The notes beneath the pieces were generated by a model. That model was not told the DNA's origin and made no database searches. It saw only the letters and a program-made list of their open reading frames with translations. Source: Rhodanobacter glycinis (GTDB lineage Bacteria > Pseudomonadota > Gammaproteobacteria > Xanthomonadales > Rhodanobacteraceae). Taken from it: 64,000 nucleotides of DNA. Shown piece after piece: positions 36,789 through 45,585 of this stretch; the stretch's first letter is position 1; each line of letters starts with the position of its first letter. Where the stretch lies: assembly GCF_006438785.1 (NCBI RefSeq), contig NZ_RCZB01000002.1, positions 62,001 through 126,000 on the forward strand. Reading direction: 5' to 3'. A program made the translations under genes and the position numbers.

Positions 36789-37000
36789 CGCGGCAATTTC
36801 CTGTGGCAGACAGAAGAAAAAGCGGGCAGGAACCCACGGTCGAAAATTACCACTCGAGACGGGATACCCTGCGCATGGTATGTCCTGTCGCAGCGGTGCC
36901 GCGCGACCGTTTTTTCGATACCTGGCCTCGCACCGGTGCCAGGCCGGGCGCCGGGCACAATCCGGATCCCACCGGCTTCCTCCCTCCCACTGATGCATTG

Positions 37001-37525
37001 ATGATGCTCCGCGACGCGACTCCAGCCGATTTCCCTGCCATCCTCGCCCTCAACGAGGCCTTCGTGAAGGTGCTCAGTCCGCTCGACCGCGACCGGCTGG
37101 CGCGGCTGCATGCGCAGGCGGCGCTGCATCGCGTGATCGAGCGGGACGGGCGGGTCGAGGCGTTCCTGTTGGTGCTGCGCGAGGGTGCGGACTACGACAG
37201 CCCGAACTACCGCTGGTTTGCGCAGCGCTATGCGCGGTTCCTGTATGTGGATCGCATCGTGGTTGCCGCCGACACGCATGCGCGGGGTGCCGGGACGCAG
37301 CTCTATCGCGACGCCTACTCGCTGGCCTCGCGTGACGCGGTGCCGTTCATTACCTGCGAGTTCGACATCGAGCCGCCCAACCCGGCGTCCGAGCGTTTCC
37401 ACGCCAGGCTGGGTTTTCGCGAAGTCGGCCGCCAGCAGCTCCATGGCGGCCGGAAGACCGTCTCGCTGCAGGCACTCGATGTTGCCGCGGGCAACACGCC
37501 GCTGGGCGATGACGGGATCGGATGA
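37001..37525 (+). CDS. GNAT family N-acetyltransferase
   Basis: 174 residues from ATG 37001. N-terminal LRDATPADFPAILALNEAFVKVLSPL, then the strand FLYVDRIVVAADTHARGAGTQLYRDA, which is the acetyl-CoA pyrophosphate-binding loop (R/Q-x-x-G-x-G/A variant), then CEFDIEPPNPASERFHARLGFREVG with the conserved family C-terminus. Such enzymes acetylate amines on small molecules or proteins; the acceptor is unknown. It lies divergent from the 36525-36788 operon. Confidence 0.88.
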   Translation: MMLRDATPADFPAILALNEAFVKVLSPLDRDRLARLHAQAALHRVIERDGRVEAFLLVLREGADYDSPNYRWFAQRYARFLYVDRIVVAADTHARGAGTQLYRDAYSLASRDAVPFITCEFDIEPPNPASERFHARLGFREVGRQQLHGGRKTVSLQALDVAAGNTPLGDDGIG

Positions 37526-37576
37526 GGCGGCCATCGAAGAGGCGCGGCGGGCGGGAGCCGACCGCGCGCTCCCCGG

Positions 37577-38704
37577 TTACACCGGCGTTACCGGCGCCGC
37601 CTCGGGTGTCCGGGTCGTGCCGTCGCTCTCCATGAATTGCAACGCGTTGTAGTACGGCCCATGGAAACCGGCGGTCTCATACGACAGGGAAAGTTTGAAA
37701 TCCTTGTCCAGATAACGTCGCGCCTGATCCTTGCCGACCGCGCCCTTCATGTCCTTGTACAGCTCCTGGACGAATTGCAGGCTTTGCTCGGCGCCCGGTT
37801 TGTAGTGGCCACTGGCATTGTTCTGGCCGGTGATCCGGCCGTTGTCGACGCACAGGCAGCCCGCCGCCAGCGTCGGCTGTCCGGACAGGAAGGTGGAGTG
37901 ATGGAACCGGCCGATTTCCTTGGAGTGGGCGTAGAAGTATCCGGACGGGCTCAGCACGAAGATGGCCCAGCTCTTGTTCAAGTCGCCATCGCCGGTACGG
38001 TGGTTGCCGGAGTGAAACGGGGCGCCACCGTCGATGTCCCGGTAGTAGAGGCCGCCGCGGCAGACCAGGCGATACGGGATGCGCGCATTGTCGTCCAGGT
38101 AGGCCACTTCCTTGGCCCGGCCGGTCGTCGCGTCGGGCCACATCTTGTCGATGAACTCTTGCGCGTCGCTGGACGACTGGATCGTGTTGTCTGCCAGCCA
38201 TTCCTGGAACGAGAGTCCGGTCGGGTTGTCCCATAGCGCGTAGTTCTGGTGCAGCACCGTTGCCTTCGAGCGGTGTCGCGGATCGAGGAACTCGGCGTGG
38301 TATTCCTGATTGGACAGCACCTTCGCCTTGCGACCGCGAATGCGCTCGTCGCGCATGCCGGTCATGCGCTGAAATGCCCGGAACGCTCGCGCGTAGGTGG
38401 TCGTCAGCAGCCCGTCCAGCTCGGCGGCCAGCGTCGTCACGCCATCGAATCGATGCGATCCACTGCCGCTGCCGACGTACTTGGCCGGCCGGAACGAGGT
38501 CTTGTTGGGATTGGCGTCGAACCACGCCTGGCAACAGGCACGCACCTTGACGATCGCGCGGCATTGCGCAAACGGGTCGGTTTCCAGATGCGCGTCGTCA
38601 ATGGCCCCCTCGATCGCGGTGAGCACGGCCTTGCGCGAGCCCCACCCTGTCTTTGATTGCGAAATAGTTCTGAACTGCGCGCTGCTGCGAAGCCCGACGA
38701 TCAT
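37577..38704 (-). CDS. IQM-like protein (resembles plant calmodulin-binding IQM family)
   Basis: A 375-residue protein without signal peptide or TM segment. From about residue 135 it follows the conserved core of plant IQM proteins: FLDPRHRSKA, then FQEWLADN, a YLDD..RIPYRL block, SWAIFVLSPSGYFYAHSKEI, GRFHHSTFLSG, AAGCLCVDNGRI and finally SGHYKP at 298-303 (plant versions read SGHYRP/SGHYLP). The N-terminal 130 residues are helical, with several cysteines (AQCRAIVKVRACCQAW). No IQ calmodulin motif was seen. The biochemical activity of this core is unknown. Function could be an effector-like or intracellular enzyme; nothing nearby settles this. Confidence 0.75.
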   Translation of the reverse strand: MIVGLRSSAQFRTISQSKTGWGSRKAVLTAIEGAIDDAHLETDPFAQCRAIVKVRACCQAWFDANPNKTSFRPAKYVGSGSGSHRFDGVTTLAAELDGLLTTTYARAFRAFQRMTGMRDERIRGRKAKVLSNQEYHAEFLDPRHRSKATVLHQNYALWDNPTGLSFQEWLADNTIQSSSDAQEFIDKMWPDATTGRAKEVAYLDDNARIPYRLVCRGGLYYRDIDGGAPFHSGNHRTGDGDLNKSWAIFVLSPSGYFYAHSKEIGRFHHSTFLSGQPTLAAGCLCVDNGRITGQNNASGHYKPGAEQSLQFVQELYKDMKGAVGKDQARRYLDKDFKLSLSYETAGFHGPYYNALQFMESDGTTRTPEAAPVTPV

Positions 38705-38873
38705 GGAAAACCCCCTTTCCGTGCCATTCCAGGAAACGCAAGGATAGCGTCAGGAAGTGGGGCCGGGGGCGGTGGCTTTTTTTCCGCCGCACCGCATTCC
38801 TGCTGCGGGCATCGGGTGTCGCATCGCTCAAGGGCCTATGCTGGCGGTGCCATTACGCCAAGAGGTTTCACCC

Positions 38874-39095
38874 ATGGGCAATGTCTCCGGCAAGACCGGC
38901 AACGGATTCACCTACGAAGGGGACTACCAGCCGCCGAGCGCCGGTCGCGTCCATTGGACGGCAACCTTCCGCCACAACGGCGACTACGCCGGCATGCGCC
39001 ACGGCTGTGTGCACAACCTGCCGGGCGCTTCTGCCACGGACCTCGATGACGCCATCAAGGTCGACATCGAGTCGACGTGGACGGATGCCCATTGA
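38874..39095 (+). CDS. Small hypothetical protein
   Basis: 73 residues from ATG 38874 with an AGAGG site. Sequence pattern TGNGFTYEGDYQPPSAGRVHWTATFRHNG suggests a small beta-fold. Ends in an acidic stretch (ATDLDDAIKVDIESTW). No family recognised. It is divergent from the IQM-like gene. A reverse-strand ORF also covers this region, which lowers confidence. Confidence 0.5.
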   Translation: MGNVSGKTGNGFTYEGDYQPPSAGRVHWTATFRHNGDYAGMRHGCVHNLPGASATDLDDAIKVDIESTWTDAH

Positions 39096-39250
39096 GACGG
39101 ACACCGCTACCAACGCTGCCGGGCAACCAGCGGATGAGGATAGCCACCCATACGGACCGGGTGTTCGAGGCCGTGTCGTGATCAAATAATCGACGCGGCG
39201 TGCCGGCCGCCTTGCCCTCAATCAATACCCATCCCAGCGACAGGATGTCC

Positions 39251-40489
39251 ATGCATCGCCTCCCCGGCCTCGATCTGCTCCGTGCCATCGCCATCGTCTG
39301 GGTGATGCTGTTCCATTCGTTCATCGTCGGTGGCCTCGGCCCCGACTTTGCCTGGCTGTCGCGCTTTGGCTGGGCCGGCGTGGACATCTTCTTCGTGCTC
39401 AGCGGTTTCCTGATCGGCACCCAGGTACTGCGGCCTTTGCAACGTGGCGAGTCGTTCTCGTTCCGCGGTTTCTACGCGCGCCGTGCCTGGCGCATCCTGC
39501 CGGCGTTCACCATAGTGCTGGCGCTTTACGTGTTGTTTCCCGCCTTGCGCGAAGTGCCGGGGTTGCAACCGTGGTGGCAGTTCGCCACGTTCACGCTGAA
39601 CCTGCTGATCGATTCGGCGCACAACTCCGCGTTCTCGCATGCATGGTCGTTGTGCGTGGAGGAACATTTCTATCTGGTCTTTCCATGCCTGGCGTGGTGG
39701 CTGACACGGCGCCCGTCGATGCTGAAGTTCACCGGCATTTGCGTGGCGATCGTCGTACTCGGCATTGCCTTGCGCACGACGGTATGGCTGCACGACACGG
39801 CACTCGACCCGCCGCGCAACTGGTTTCTCGAAGACATCTACTACCCGACGTGGATGCGGCTGGACGGCTTGCTGATGGGCATCATGCTCGCCGCGTTGCG
39901 GGTGTATCGGCCGCAGGCGTGGACGCGATGGCAGCGGCATTCGAATGCCGTGCTGGTCGGCGGCCTGGCGGTGGCTTGCCTCGCGCTCTGGCTGTTTCGC
40001 GATCGCACCGGCCTGCTCGCCAATGCGCTCGGCTGGCCACTGCTGTCGCTCGGCTTCGGGCTGCTGGTGTTCGCCGGCGCGGATCAGCGCAGCCTGATCG
40101 GCCGCTGGCGCGTGCCGGGCGCGGGTTGGCTCGCTGCGATTTCCTACAGCCTGTATCTCAGCCACAAGATCGCCTTTCATGTGGTGGAGACGACATTCGG
40201 TGCGCAACTGCAGGGGCACGCGTTGATGGCCTTTGCGACCTACGCCTCGGCGGTTCTTTTGCTGGGTGCGGCGCTGCATTACCTCGTCGAGCGTCCGTGC
40301 CTGCGGTTGCGCACGCAGTATGCTGAGCCGGGTCAAGGCAATCGGTTCGCCAGAATCCGGCATTTTCGGCGAGACGACCGGCGGCATGCCGGACCCTCGT
40401 CATCCGATGGCGGAGCCAATGCTTGGAGCGGTGCCGCACAAGTCGGCTCCGCGGCAGCAGAACAGGGCACATCCAAGTCACCCGTCTGA
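39251..40489 (+). CDS. Acyltransferase family 3 (OafA/YrhL-like) membrane protein
   Basis: About 412 residues from ATG 39251 (AGGA five bases upstream); an in-frame ATG at 39245 is possible. It carries LPGLDLLRAIAIVWVMLFHS with the catalytic histidine, GVDIFFVLSGFLIG, FYARRAWRILPAF and WSLCVEEHFYLVFP, all typical, with about ten TM helices. Members O-acetylate surface polysaccharides or related molecules. The C-terminal 60 residues after the last helix are polar and low complexity (SSSDGGANAWSGAAQ), longer than usual. Confidence 0.92.
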   Translation: MHRLPGLDLLRAIAIVWVMLFHSFIVGGLGPDFAWLSRFGWAGVDIFFVLSGFLIGTQVLRPLQRGESFSFRGFYARRAWRILPAFTIVLALYVLFPALREVPGLQPWWQFATFTLNLLIDSAHNSAFSHAWSLCVEEHFYLVFPCLAWWLTRRPSMLKFTGICVAIVVLGIALRTTVWLHDTALDPPRNWFLEDIYYPTWMRLDGLLMGIMLAALRVYRPQAWTRWQRHSNAVLVGGLAVACLALWLFRDRTGLLANALGWPLLSLGFGLLVFAGADQRSLIGRWRVPGAGWLAAISYSLYLSHKIAFHVVETTFGAQLQGHALMAFATYASAVLLLGAALHYLVERPCLRLRTQYAEPGQGNRFARIRHFRRDDRRHAGPSSSDGGANAWSGAAQVGSAAAEQGTSKSPV

Positions 40490-40587
40490 CCCGATCACGC
40501 CGGATTTTTTCGGCGTCGGCGACGATGGCGAATGCCCTGATTCCGACAACGCGAGCTTGCAAGATTTTCTATTGACCAGGAGGACGC

Positions 40588-41472
40588 ATGGGCAGGGTAC
40601 TCAGGAAGCGCAAGAAGATCGATTACCACCAGATCAACCACAAGTACGACAAGCTGGGCTTCGCCAAGTCCAAGACCATCACCATCAAGGTGAGCAAGTT
40701 TTCAGGCTTGGTCGGCCGCGCGTCCTCGGCGCCACCGCAGACCAGCTGGCCGCTGCTGGGCATGCATGGCGGCGTCGATTACATCGCCGATATCATCAAT
40801 GACGTGAACTGGATGGACGGCTCTGTCGACACGATCTGGTTACCGTTCAAATATCTCGACATTACCGGCCAGACGTTGCAGGGGATGTCGCAGGTTGTGG
40901 CTGGCGCGGATGCCGACGTCGAGGCGCGCGCGCATTTCGACGATGTCTCGGTCACCTTGCGCACCGCCTACGCGAGCACGCGAGTCACCGAAGCAGTAGG
41001 TGAGGCCGCTGCGGCGATCTGCATCCTGGAGAACTACCCCGGTTTCCAGATGATCTGGGGCGCACATGTGCATTCCGGTACCGGCATCGATCAGATCTGG
41101 CGCCGCGCCAATCACAACGGCAGCTTCAATTACCTGGTCGTCGAAGCGAAGGGGCCGGGTGCGGGTTTGATCTTTTCCCCGTTCCTGCCGACCGGCTACA
41201 ACCAGATGGAAGAGGGCTGGGTGGTCAACCATCTGTACAGGATGGACAAGAACGGTCACGCGGCTGGAGAGGACATCGTGGCGAAACTGGGGCTCAAGTT
41301 CGCAGTCGCGCACAAAAATTTTGCGGGTGGCAGCAAGAGCTACTACGGCCTTGATGGCAGCAGTGCGCACAAGACCAGACCGAGCACCATCCACGGACTG
41401 GTCGTCAGCGCGTTCTGGCGTGCCGACGGACGCCTGGGCTACAACGCGGGAACACTCACGAAATATCTGTAG
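40588..41472 (+). CDS. Putative orphan nuclease with PD-(D/E)XK-like motif
   Basis: 294 residues with a perfect AGGAGG ribosome site. The first 40 residues are basic (GRVLRKRKKIDYH). Residues 139-190 fit the PD-(D/E)XK pattern seen in the nuclease tails of polymorphic toxins: Glu139 (VGEAAA), GIDQIW (Asp168), then VVEAKGPG (Glu186, Lys188), followed by QMEEGWV (Gln206, Trp211). No secretion signal and no Rhs or T6SS marker in the protein. The fold is inferred from the motif; family assignment is not certain. It may be a stand-alone toxin delivered by another system, or a repair or defence nuclease. Confidence 0.6.
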   Translation: MGRVLRKRKKIDYHQINHKYDKLGFAKSKTITIKVSKFSGLVGRASSAPPQTSWPLLGMHGGVDYIADIINDVNWMDGSVDTIWLPFKYLDITGQTLQGMSQVVAGADADVEARAHFDDVSVTLRTAYASTRVTEAVGEAAAAICILENYPGFQMIWGAHVHSGTGIDQIWRRANHNGSFNYLVVEAKGPGAGLIFSPFLPTGYNQMEEGWVVNHLYRMDKNGHAAGEDIVAKLGLKFAVAHKNFAGGSKSYYGLDGSSAHKTRPSTIHGLVVSAFWRADGRLGYNAGTLTKYL

Positions 41473-41527
41473 CGCGGCTCTACAATGAGCCGGTCTCTCC
41501 CGTTGCCCGATACCCGCGGACTGTCGC

Positions 41528-42358
41528 ATGCCCGAGTTCGACATCAGCCACTTGCTGGATACCGGTACGCTCGCGGTGCGCAATGTCTGCTGCCGGGGTA
41601 ACTGTCTTCATCGCAGTGCGGAAGAGTGCGCGTCGGCCACGCAGCTGGTGTTTCCTTATCGCGGCGTCTACATCCGCCATGTCGGAAGCGATCAGGCCGT
41701 GGCCGATGCCAATCATGTGCTGTTCTTCAATGCCGACGAGGGCTACCAGGTCAGCCATCCGGTTGAAGGCGGCGATGCCAGCCTGTCGCTCGATCTGTCG
41801 GAACCGCTGCTGCGCGAGCTGGCACCTGCCTCGCTCCTGAACCATCGCGGCACCGCGGGATTCCGTCGCCAGCATCAGCGCATCGACCCGCGTGCCCAGG
41901 CCCTTGTCGCGCTGCTGCGGCACGGTCTGGAGGGTGGCACGCTGGAGCCGCTGGAGGCGGAAGGCTTGTTGCTGACCCTGGTCTGCCGCAGCCTCGGTCC
42001 ACGTACTTCGCACGCATCGGGAGCGACGCATGCGCGCCGCCGGCTGGCGGACCGCGTCAAGGTTCTGCTGGCCAGCGATATTTCCAGGCGCTGGACGCTG
42101 GCGGAGATCGCCACCGAGATCGGCGGCTCGCCGGTATACCTGACCCAGGTGTTCCAGCAGGTCGAGGGCCTTCCGCTGTATCGCTATCACCTGCGGTTGC
42201 GCCTGGCGCGGGCGCTGGATCTGATTGCGCGATACGACGACATCTCGGCACTGGCCGCCGAGCTCGGCTTCTCCAGCCACAGTCATTTCGCGGCGGCGTT
42301 CCGCCAGGCCTATGGCCGTTCGCCGACGGCGTTCAAGCAAGCGACCCGGCGTCTGTAG
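41528..42358 (+). CDS. AraC family transcriptional regulator
   Basis: 276 residues. The N-terminal part is a cupin-like sensory region with several cysteines (VRNVCCRGNCLHRSAEECASA). The C-terminal two-helix-turn-helix AraC domain is complete: SRRWTLAEIATEIGGSPVYLTQVFQQVEGLPLYRYHLRLRLARALDLIARYDDISALAAELGFSSHSHFAAAFRQAYGRSPTAFK. It is followed after 88 bp by a small zinc-ribbon protein and a hydrolase on the same strand, which it may control. The cysteine cluster may sense metal or redox state; this is an inference. Confidence 0.9.
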   Translation: MPEFDISHLLDTGTLAVRNVCCRGNCLHRSAEECASATQLVFPYRGVYIRHVGSDQAVADANHVLFFNADEGYQVSHPVEGGDASLSLDLSEPLLRELAPASLLNHRGTAGFRRQHQRIDPRAQALVALLRHGLEGGTLEPLEAEGLLLTLVCRSLGPRTSHASGATHARRRLADRVKVLLASDISRRWTLAEIATEIGGSPVYLTQVFQQVEGLPLYRYHLRLRLARALDLIARYDDISALAAELGFSSHSHFAAAFRQAYGRSPTAFKQATRRL

Positions 42359-42446
42359 AAACCGCTAAAGATTTCGACAGCGGCCGCAAAGCCGAAATGG
42401 TCTCCTGAGCATGCCCGATAGGCGGGCCAATCAGAGAGATGCGGTC

Positions 42447-42590
42447 ATGAATGAAAAAACCTGTGCAGCCTGCGACTGCGAACTCGACGCCACGGCGATC
42501 CAGGTCAGGATCGGTGCCAACGTGGTCGAAGTGTGCTGCGACGAATGCGCCACGAAACTGCGTGAAGCTAGCGCGAAGAAAGCGTCGTGA
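42447..42590 (+). CDS. Tiny zinc-ribbon-like protein
   Basis: 47 residues. Cysteine pairs CAACDC near the start and CCDEC near residue 33 make a plausible zinc ribbon. Its stop codon overlaps the GTG of the following hydrolase (GTGA at 42587-42590), so the two are probably translated together. I know similar short cysteine-rich proteins only as uncharacterised. The small size is real: the frame is closed by stops on both sides and has coding-like composition. Confidence 0.7.
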   Translation: MNEKTCAACDCELDATAIQVRIGANVVEVCCDECATKLREASAKKAS

Positions 42591-43468
42591 ACGGCAAGGA
42601 GTTCTTCGCCGGCCGGCGCAGCGTCGAAACACCATCGGGCAGCATCAGCTACGTCGAAAGCGGCCGTGGCCCGGTCGCGCTGTTCGTGCATGGCGTGCTG
42701 CTCAACGGCTACATGTGGCGGCACCAGCTGGCACAGCTCGACGGGCTCAGGCGCTGCATCGCGGTGGATCTGCTGGCGCACGGCAACACCGAAATATCGG
42801 CAACCCAGGATGTTTCGGTCACGGCCAACGCGCACATGCTGGCGCAGTTCCTGGATGCGATGAAGATCGACCAGGTGGATCTGGTCGGCAACGACAGCGG
42901 TGGCGGCGTCTGCCAGATATTCGCCGCGCTGTATCCGGAAAGACTGCGCAGTCTTTCGCTCACCAACTGCGACACGCACGACAACTGGCCGCCCGAAGCA
43001 TTCAAGCCGTTTGTCGCCATGGTCGCCGCCGGTGGTCTGGCGCAGACGCTGGATGCCATGCTCGACGACAAGACCGTCTACCGGTCGTCGCAGGCGCTGG
43101 GACCAGCCTACGAACGGCCGGAAGCCGTGGCCGACGACACCATCGAAACGTACCTGCGGCCGCACACCCGCACCGCACAGCGCCTGCGCGATGTCGAACG
43201 TTTCGTCAACGCGTTCGATTGCCGCCACACCGTCGATATCGAAAAGCAGTTGGCGAAAGTGCAGGCGCCCACGCTGATCGCCTGGGGCACGGACGACATC
43301 TATTTCGACCTGAAGTGGTCGCACTGGTTGCAAAAGACCATCCCCGGCACCAGGCGACGCGTGGAGTTCGAGTCCGCCCGCATCTTCTTTCCGGAGGAGC
43401 GTCCGAACGAGTTCAACAGCGAGCTCAAGGCGCACTGGGCTGCCAGTGCGGGGACGCATTCGAACTGA
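42587..43468 (+). CDS. Alpha/beta hydrolase, haloalkane-dehalogenase-like
   Basis: 293 residues starting at GTG 42587, overlapping the previous stop. The oxyanion HGVLLNGYMW motif and the nucleophile elbow GNDSGG (Asp as nucleophile, as in haloalkane dehalogenases and epoxide hydrolases) are clear, and the acid residue is probably in WGTDD. The usual catalytic histidine position reads ARIFFPEERPNEF with no histidine, a known variant in some family members whose activity is not established. Substrate unknown. Coupling to the small zinc-ribbon protein is unusual. Confidence 0.85.
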   Translation: MNGKEFFAGRRSVETPSGSISYVESGRGPVALFVHGVLLNGYMWRHQLAQLDGLRRCIAVDLLAHGNTEISATQDVSVTANAHMLAQFLDAMKIDQVDLVGNDSGGGVCQIFAALYPERLRSLSLTNCDTHDNWPPEAFKPFVAMVAAGGLAQTLDAMLDDKTVYRSSQALGPAYERPEAVADDTIETYLRPHTRTAQRLRDVERFVNAFDCRHTVDIEKQLAKVQAPTLIAWGTDDIYFDLKWSHWLQKTIPGTRRRVEFESARIFFPEERPNEFNSELKAHWAASAGTHSN

Positions 43469-43572
43469 CGGATCGTCATCGCGGATGGGATGTGCTTTCA
43501 GCTACCGGGCGGATTCGTCCAGCCCGGTAGCAGGATGTTCGCAACAGCAGTTCGGGAAGGAACGAAGCGAAA

Positions 43573-44976
43573 TTACGCCGGCTGATGACCGGCCTCGCTC
43601 GCCGCTACCGCCAGGCCCGATACCACGCCCAGCGAAGGATCGCCCCGCACCAGCGGAAGGCCGGGGAAGCACGCCTGCACGCATTCGCTGACCTGTGGCG
43701 AACGCGAGGTGCCGCCGGTGAGGAAGATGCTGGCGGGAAGTTCGTCGAGGTCGTCGCGCACGCTAGCAAGGGTGCGCTCGAGCTGGCCGAGAAAGGTCGC
43801 GATGGCGTTGCGGAAATCCGTGCTGTCAAGCTCGACCGCCAGACCGTGCTCGATGAAGTCCAGCTCGACACGGTGATGGGGCGACGCGCTCAGGGTGATC
43901 TTGCTGCGCTCGGCCGCCTGGTTGAGGCGGGTGGTGGCGCCGGGTTCCTGCAGGGCGCGCAGGCGTGCGCCATAAGGTTCGTCGACGAGGCGGTAATCCT
44001 GCTGGCGGAACTCGCGCTGCTTGGGCAGGTTGTGCACGCTGGCGGCATCCACATAGCGGTGCGCCGGCATGCTGATCCGGTCCTTGCCCAGCTGCGGCAT
44101 GAAGCTGTGCAGGCTGACGCTCACGTCGAGGTCGGTGCCGCCCCTGGGCAAACCCCAGCTGCGCGCGATGCGCGCCGCTTCGCCCCCGCCGAGCTGCGCA
44201 TGGGCCACGTCGGTGGTGCCGCCGCCGATGTCGACGACCAGCGCGTACTGGCGTTGCTGCAGGTTGCGGTGGTAGTGCATCGCGGCGGCGGCCGGCTCTT
44301 CCAGAAACGTCACCGTGTCGAAGCCGGCCACGGCGGCGGCTTCGCGCAGGATCTCGATCGCCTGCAACGAGCCTTGCGCACCCATCGAGCTGCGAAATTC
44401 CACCGGCCGCCCGATCACCGCGCCACGCACCGGCACGCCGAACTGGCGGCTGGCGGTAAGCCGTATGTGTTCGAGGATGTGCGTGGCGATGTGCACGATC
44501 ACCTGGCGCACCTGCGGGTCGAGCCGATAGCCGAACATCGACTTCGGCGACTCGATCAGGTTGCCGCCGCCGCTGTCCAGATAGCCTTCCACCGCCTCCT
44601 CGCCGAACAGCGCGTGCTGGAAACTGGCCACCGAGGCCGTGGCGGCGCGGGTCTGTTCCTCCATCCACTGCCGGCGCACCACGCGCAGCGCTTCACGATG
44701 CAGTTCGCCTTCGCTGCGTGACCCCGGCGCCTGCCCGCGTGCCGCGGCGGCTGCAGCCAGCTGGCGCTGCTGGGTTCTGGCCAGGCGCAGCTGGATCTCC
44801 AGTTGCGCCTCCATTGCGGGGGTCAAGGCGAAGTCGTTGGGATCCGGCACCCGTTCGGGGAAAAACACCGCCGTGCGGAACTGCTCGGCGTCGCCGAAGC
44901 GCACCAGGCTCAGCTCGCCGTCGATGATGGCCGCGGCGGCCGAGTAGCTGGTGCCGAAATCGATACCGATGTGCAT
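43573..44976 (-). CDS. yegD: Hsp70-like chaperone, YegD type
   Basis: 467 residues beginning IGIDFGTSYSAAA, the actin/Hsp70 phosphate-1 motif. Phosphate-2 is VVDIGGGTTDVAHAQ and the adenosine motif is FLTGGTSRSP near the end. It lacks the substrate-binding domain of DnaK, as YegD does, and has the inserted region GEEAVEGYLDSGGGNLIESPKSMFG. Function in E. coli is not established; it is an ATP-binding chaperone-like protein of the cytoplasm. Length is close to YegD. Confidence 0.92.
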   Translation of the reverse strand: MHIGIDFGTSYSAAAAIIDGELSLVRFGDAEQFRTAVFFPERVPDPNDFALTPAMEAQLEIQLRLARTQQRQLAAAAAARGQAPGSRSEGELHREALRVVRRQWMEEQTRAATASVASFQHALFGEEAVEGYLDSGGGNLIESPKSMFGYRLDPQVRQVIVHIATHILEHIRLTASRQFGVPVRGAVIGRPVEFRSSMGAQGSLQAIEILREAAAVAGFDTVTFLEEPAAAAMHYHRNLQQRQYALVVDIGGGTTDVAHAQLGGGEAARIARSWGLPRGGTDLDVSVSLHSFMPQLGKDRISMPAHRYVDAASVHNLPKQREFRQQDYRLVDEPYGARLRALQEPGATTRLNQAAERSKITLSASPHHRVELDFIEHGLAVELDSTDFRNAIATFLGQLERTLASVRDDLDELPASIFLTGGTSRSPQVSECVQACFPGLPLVRGDPSLGVVSGLAVAASEAGHQPA

Positions 44977-45102
44977 GGGTCACGCTGTCGCTGTATGGCA
45001 GCCCGCAAGTATGACCGCTGCGCCAGCGCTGGCCTATGCACCGAGTGGTGAAGGCAGGGCGGTTACAGGGTCAACACTCGGTGCAGGCGCGGCAGCGGGC
45101 CG

Positions 45103-45480
45103 TCATCCGTTGACGAACGACAGGATGTTTCCGTCGGGATCCCTGAACCACGCGATGCGCCGCTCGCCAGCGACGTGGACGTCGCCCTCGAGATGGGTCT
45201 GCGGCATTTCGTAGTGTTCGAACCACACACCCTTGGCCTTCAGTGCGCGGGCGAGTTCGTCGACCTTGTCGCCCACGGTCCAGGTCAGCGCGGTGGCTTG
45301 GTTGGTGCCGGCGTATACCGAGCGATAGACGAGGATCGTCGAATGGCCGCAACGGTAGATCACCAGTGCCTGGCCTTCGGTGCTGCTGATGGCGAGCCCG
45401 AGTACGCCCTCATAGAAATTCCGCGCGACCGCGATGTCCCTCACGGCAATGTTGGCTGCTGCATCGTGGTTGCCCAGCAT
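45103..45480 (-). CDS. VOC (glyoxalase-like) family protein
   Basis: 125 residues of the vicinal-oxygen-chelate fold: VRDIAVARNFYEGVLGL at the first beta-alpha unit, GHSTILVYRS, LARALKAKGVWFEHY, and AWFRDPDGNILSFV at the end with the metal-ligand position. VOC proteins range from glyoxalase and ring-cleavage dioxygenase to antibiotic-binding proteins, so the reaction cannot be stated. It lies between YegD and a LysR regulator on the same strand. Confidence 0.85.
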   Translation of the reverse strand: MLGNHDAAANIAVRDIAVARNFYEGVLGLAISSTEGQALVIYRCGHSTILVYRSVYAGTNQATALTWTVGDKVDELARALKAKGVWFEHYEMPQTHLEGDVHVAGERRIAWFRDPDGNILSFVNG

Positions 45481-45585
45481 GGCGCACTCCTGCCTGATCG
45501 TCGTATCGACGCGACGATGCTGGGCATTCGGCGGTTAAGCACCCGGCACGACAGTGTGAGATTCCCTCATGCCGGAAGCGCCGGT

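Noticed and set aside
39218..40387. Minus-strand frame of 389 codons under the acyltransferase
   Set aside because: Arg/Gln-rich antisense composition; the plus strand has all acyltransferase motifs.
43585..44721. Plus-strand frame under yegD
   Set aside because: Antisense shadow; the minus strand has the full Hsp70 motif set.
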